A stretch of 64,000 bases of DNA, taken from assembly GCA_900208305.1 (NCBI GenBank), contig OAPG01000010.1, positions 620,001-684,000 on the forward strand, read 5' to 3'. Positions 61,040 to 64,000 of this stretch are shown in pieces. The position numbers were made by a program, and so were the translations under genes. A model generated the notes under the pieces. It had not been told where the DNA came from, made no database searches, and was given only the letters and a program-made list of their open reading frames with translations. This DNA comes from Melanopsichium pennsylvanicum (Eukaryota > Basidiomycota > Ustilaginomycetes > Ustilaginales). The stretch's first letter is position 1, and the number at the start of each line of letters is the position of its first letter.

Positions 61040-62758
61040 AGGTGAATTCCAACTCAAGAGCATGGACAAAATAGGGCAAATAGACGGATATCTGGAGAAT
61101 GATTGGTGCATGACCGGTAGACTCCCCTTCTCCCCCAAACCCCCTCGGACAGATCATGTCAGGATTTTTACTTCTTCTTTTTTTTGGTTGGATAGAGAAC
61201 ATCGCAGACCTTCCGGAAAGGGTTTTCGAGCGATGCGAACACATTAATGCAAAAGCAAGGGCATTCGAAGGCAAACAAATTTGATGACTGAGTGTGCGTA
61301 TGTGGTGTGTGACGGTGAGGAAGAGAGAGAGAGAAAGAGTCATTCAACAATGTATCGATGGCACAATGATATGAAACAAGCAGGCGTTGCTCACCGGTCG
61401 GCTCACTTCCGAAGTCTTGTTTTTGCAGGCAGACTTTTTAATGATATCCCACTGTATTGTGCATGTTTGACGCAGTTTGCATGTGCATATCTACTGTGAT
61501 AAAGAGACTCTTCACACGGAGAACGTTCCGACGTAAGAGTGAATCCAAGGCAAGGTTTATATATGTGATGGGGATAGAAATGGACGGAAAGGGTGTGTGC
61601 ATGCAAACACTCGGCAAGGATTCGGGATGTGAATAGGAGCGGCAAACGAGAGGATGAGGGTTTCGGAAAGCCCCCCCCCCTAGTCATGTGCAAGCGAGCA
61701 AGACTATCTCTGAGCCATGATCTGAGGAGCCGATTGAAGAAGAAAAGGGGGAAAGCACTTTTTTTTTGACGCAGAAGCGGAGCTTGAATCAGTGTCAAGA
61801 AGAACAGCGTGCATACAAACCCTGCACAAAAGCAGCAACATGGTCCAAAGGTCGGGGAGGCGTTCGAGCCTTGACTTTCTTCGGATGTGATATGTGTCTG
61901 AGCCAATTTCTTTCAGCGTCTTGTTCCTGACCAAACCAGAACGACGCCTCACCCCATAAGTTTCGCCTGACCGGTAGAATGTGTCGTTCACGTTCAGCCT
62001 GACTCTCATGCACAATCCTCTGTATGGTTGCGCTTAGCCGACACTCGAATTCCATACCAACTTGCTATGCTTCCTTCTGGTATTTTTTCCCCTCTTTTCT
62101 TTCCCTTTTTCCCTTTTGCGCCTCTTCTCGGCTGCAAGAATCTGTTAGCCGAAGATGTTGTCTTGGGTGGTGTTGGAGCGTGGGAGCCGCATTATTCCTG
62201 ATAAGGTGGCTCTCGTCTGCTCAACGTCATACAATCACGCACCTTACAGGATGCGATTTTCTTCTCAAAGGGGCCGACATGGTAGATGCCTCCTTTCTCT
62301 CTCTTTTTATCTTTCTCTGTCTCTTCCTCTGTCTCTTCCTCTCTCCCTTTTCCCTCTCTATTCAGCTGACAGTCATCACTTGGCGGAAACTCGAAACCTA
62401 TTCGAACTTGCAAGGCAAGCAGGGAATTGCACTCTACCCGTCGCTCTTCGATACACATCGATTTCCTCTTCTGACTCAGATACACGCTTGTCACGCTCCC
62501 TCTTTGCCATCATAAAATCCTATTTGTTCGACGGATGATGGGCTGATTCCTCGGACTCGAAGCAGGCACTTCCGACAAATCCTACCATATCCATCTCAAA
62601 TTACATCACAGAGTCCACATAAATCCATCGGGTTGGTACACTCGAGCTGCTCACGGATTTCGACCCACACACACATGGGATAGGACGACCGAGGCTCGCA
62701 GAACAGCCGATACGGAACACACGTCCCAACAGTCCCATACACAGCCATAATTGTCAAT
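61040..62758. other. Spacer between the secreted protein and RSR1
   Basis: 1.7 kb without a supportable gene. It includes a run of C residues (61671-61680), T-rich tracts, and a C/T-rich leader (about 62085-62360 and 62500-62750) before RSR1. The longest frame (167 codons, minus, 61403-61906) is Cys/Leu/Phe-rich, looks like translated pyrimidine-rich DNA, and is not accepted. Confidence 0.5.
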
Positions 62759-63430
62759 ATGAAAGAAGCCAAGGTCGTCATCATGGGTGGGGGTGGAGTA
62801 GGTAAATCAGCCCTCACCGTCCAATTCGTACGCAACGTCTTTGTTTCGACCTATGATCCTACCATCGAGGACACCTACCGAAAACTCCTTGTCATCGATG
62901 GTCAACAATGCATGGTCGAAATCCTTGACACCGCCGGTACCGAACAATTCCTTGCGCTCAAAGAACTCTATATCAAATCGGGTCAAGGTTTCATCCTCGT
63001 CTTTTCGCTCACATCCCTCGCCTCAGTCAACGAACTAGGTTCGTTAAGAGAAGCGATTGTGAGGATCAAAGATGCTACAGGGATACCTTTGGTGTTGGTG
63101 GGGAACAAGAGCGATCTGAGGGCGGATCGACAGGTGCCGAGGGAAGTAGGCACGAGTTTGAGTAAAGCTTGGGGAAATGTGCCTTATTATGAGGCGAGTG
63201 CGAGGAAGAGGGTGAATGTGGATGAGGTGTTTGCAGATGTGGTGAGGCAGATAAGGGCAGTGGATGCGATGAATAACAGTGGAAGACCGCATACAGCGAG
63301 TCTGGGGGGAAGACATGGTTCCATGTCCAATGGAGCAAGCTCAGGGTTTGGTCCGAAAGAGGGGAAAGGAGCAGGAAGCAGCTTTGGCACTTCGAAATCA
63401 AAGGATCGCAAAAAGTGCATAATAATGTGA
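62759..63430 (+). CDS. RSR1: Ras-family small GTPase, Rsr1/Bud1 (Rap1) type
   Basis: A membrane-bound molecular switch; yeast Rsr1/Bud1 marks the polarity site and recruits Cdc24/Cdc42. One exon, 223 residues. P-loop GGGGVGKS (10-17), effector region YDPTIEDTY (32-40), switch II DTAGTEQF (57-64), NKSD guanine motif (116-119), EASAR motif near 145. Thr rather than Gln after DTAG is the mark of the Rap1/Rsr1 group, not of Ras. The hypervariable tail (about 170-219) is Gly/Ser-rich with a basic KSKDRKK patch and a CIIM CAAX box, predicting farnesylation. Gly at position 11 replaces the usual Ala of Ras. Assignment to the Rsr1/Rap1 group is firm. Confidence 0.93.
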   Translation: MKEAKVVIMGGGGVGKSALTVQFVRNVFVSTYDPTIEDTYRKLLVIDGQQCMVEILDTAGTEQFLALKELYIKSGQGFILVFSLTSLASVNELGSLREAIVRIKDATGIPLVLVGNKSDLRADRQVPREVGTSLSKAWGNVPYYEASARKRVNVDEVFADVVRQIRAVDAMNNSGRPHTASLGGRHGSMSNGASSGFGPKEGKGAGSSFGTSKSKDRKKCIIM

Positions 63431-64000
63431 ATAAGTGTGCACAGTATGGCGTTGCGGCTGCGCAAGCCTCAGCGTGCTGCTCAAACCTGGACGATCGACA
63501 CAGTGAAAGCTATCCTGTCGTGACTAGCGGCATTACAATACTCGACCCTCCAAAAAATGCCTTCGGGACACTACAGGATTCTCTCTCACTAGAGGCGCGA
63601 GTGACGGCATGCTTTCTGTCTGCCTTGAATGGCACACCTTGACCGCGTGCAAGCCGTGCATACAGGAATGCTGGTCTTGCAGTGAATAGATACCCGTTTT
63701 CTCTATCTTTCTCTCCCTCTTTCGTCACGCTATCTTGTCTCGGAGCGCAATTTGAGCATATATCCAAGCCTGCGATCGGTCTTTGCACGAGATTTCTCAA
63801 ACGAGTGGTGTTTTGTGCTTGCTGTGGTCATGCTACGGAAGGATTCTGTTATGGTCAGGAGGTGGATCAGTTTGAAATCGGGGACGGCCAAACCTCCACA
63901 CAAGCGCGAGGGTGTATGCATGTTGTTGAATAATTTTACTTGATTTTTGGCAGAAATTTGGAAATCGGGCTATGAAGAGAGCCAGAGCTTCTTGGCACGC
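63431..64000. other. RSR1 3' flank to window end
   Basis: 570 bp with only short overlapping frames on both strands. Nothing is recognised. A gene could begin beyond the window. Confidence 0.5.

Noticed and set aside
61403..61906. 167-codon Cys/Phe/Leu-rich minus-strand frame
   Set aside because: It has hydrophobic stretches, but they come from pyrimidine-rich tracts; no signal peptide or family match seen.

Overview
The window looks like nuclear DNA of a smut fungus (Ustilaginomycotina; a Ustilago/Sporisorium-like basidiomycete). The evidence is dense, mostly intronless genes with long Ser/Ala-rich disordered regions, short GTAAGT-type introns where introns occur, hydrophobic secreted proteins cut at dibasic sites, and orthologues of standard fungal housekeeping genes. 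No rRNA, tRNA, CRISPR or bacterial operon was seen. I support 15 protein-coding genes. All exon structures and functions were assigned by eye, without database searches.

Layout. 1-3185 is gene-free. 3186-5939 (minus): HEM2 (haem synthesis, five exons) and RPC31/RPC7 (RNA polymerase III subunit, two exons). 6976-11721 (plus): a UGT51/ATG26-type sterol glucosyltransferase, convergent with STI1/Hop (12056-13837, minus). Next come a ZNF830/CCDC16-like zinc-finger protein (14491-15361, minus), RNA14/CstF-77 (15801-18734, plus) with an exceptional Asp-Ala repeat, a DHHC palmitoyltransferase (18906-20315, minus) and the cohesin subunit SCC3 (20973-25208, plus). A 4.3-kb gene-free stretch precedes a WC-1-like PAS protein (29475-31655, plus) that lacks both the LOV photosensor and the GATA finger. 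It is convergent with a trimethyllysine dioxygenase (32160-33887, minus). A tiny three-exon coiled-coil, prefoldin-like gene (34362-34829, minus) lies beside an anomalous non-coding island (about 34.98-36.2 kb). Then come the giant FMP27/BLTP2 bridge-like lipid-transfer protein (36457-47754, plus), a 2189-residue unknown disordered protein (49158-55727, minus), a secreted kexin-processed repeat protein (58736-61039, plus) and an RSR1/Rap1-type small GTPase (62759-63430, plus).

How the genes fit together. This is not a biosynthetic cluster. Most genes are housekeeping: haem, transcription, mRNA 3'-end formation, chaperoning, cohesion, lipid transfer and polarity. The accessory-looking items are the kexin-processed secreted protein, the LOV-less WC-1 paralogue with its long upstream region, and the unknown disordered protein. 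The most interesting signals are the three separate repeat families inside the kexin-processed precursor, the palindrome GTAAATTTAC recurring in intergenic DNA, the 44-unit hexamer array in RNA14, and the 34.98-36.2 kb island with an imperfect 35-bp inverted repeat.
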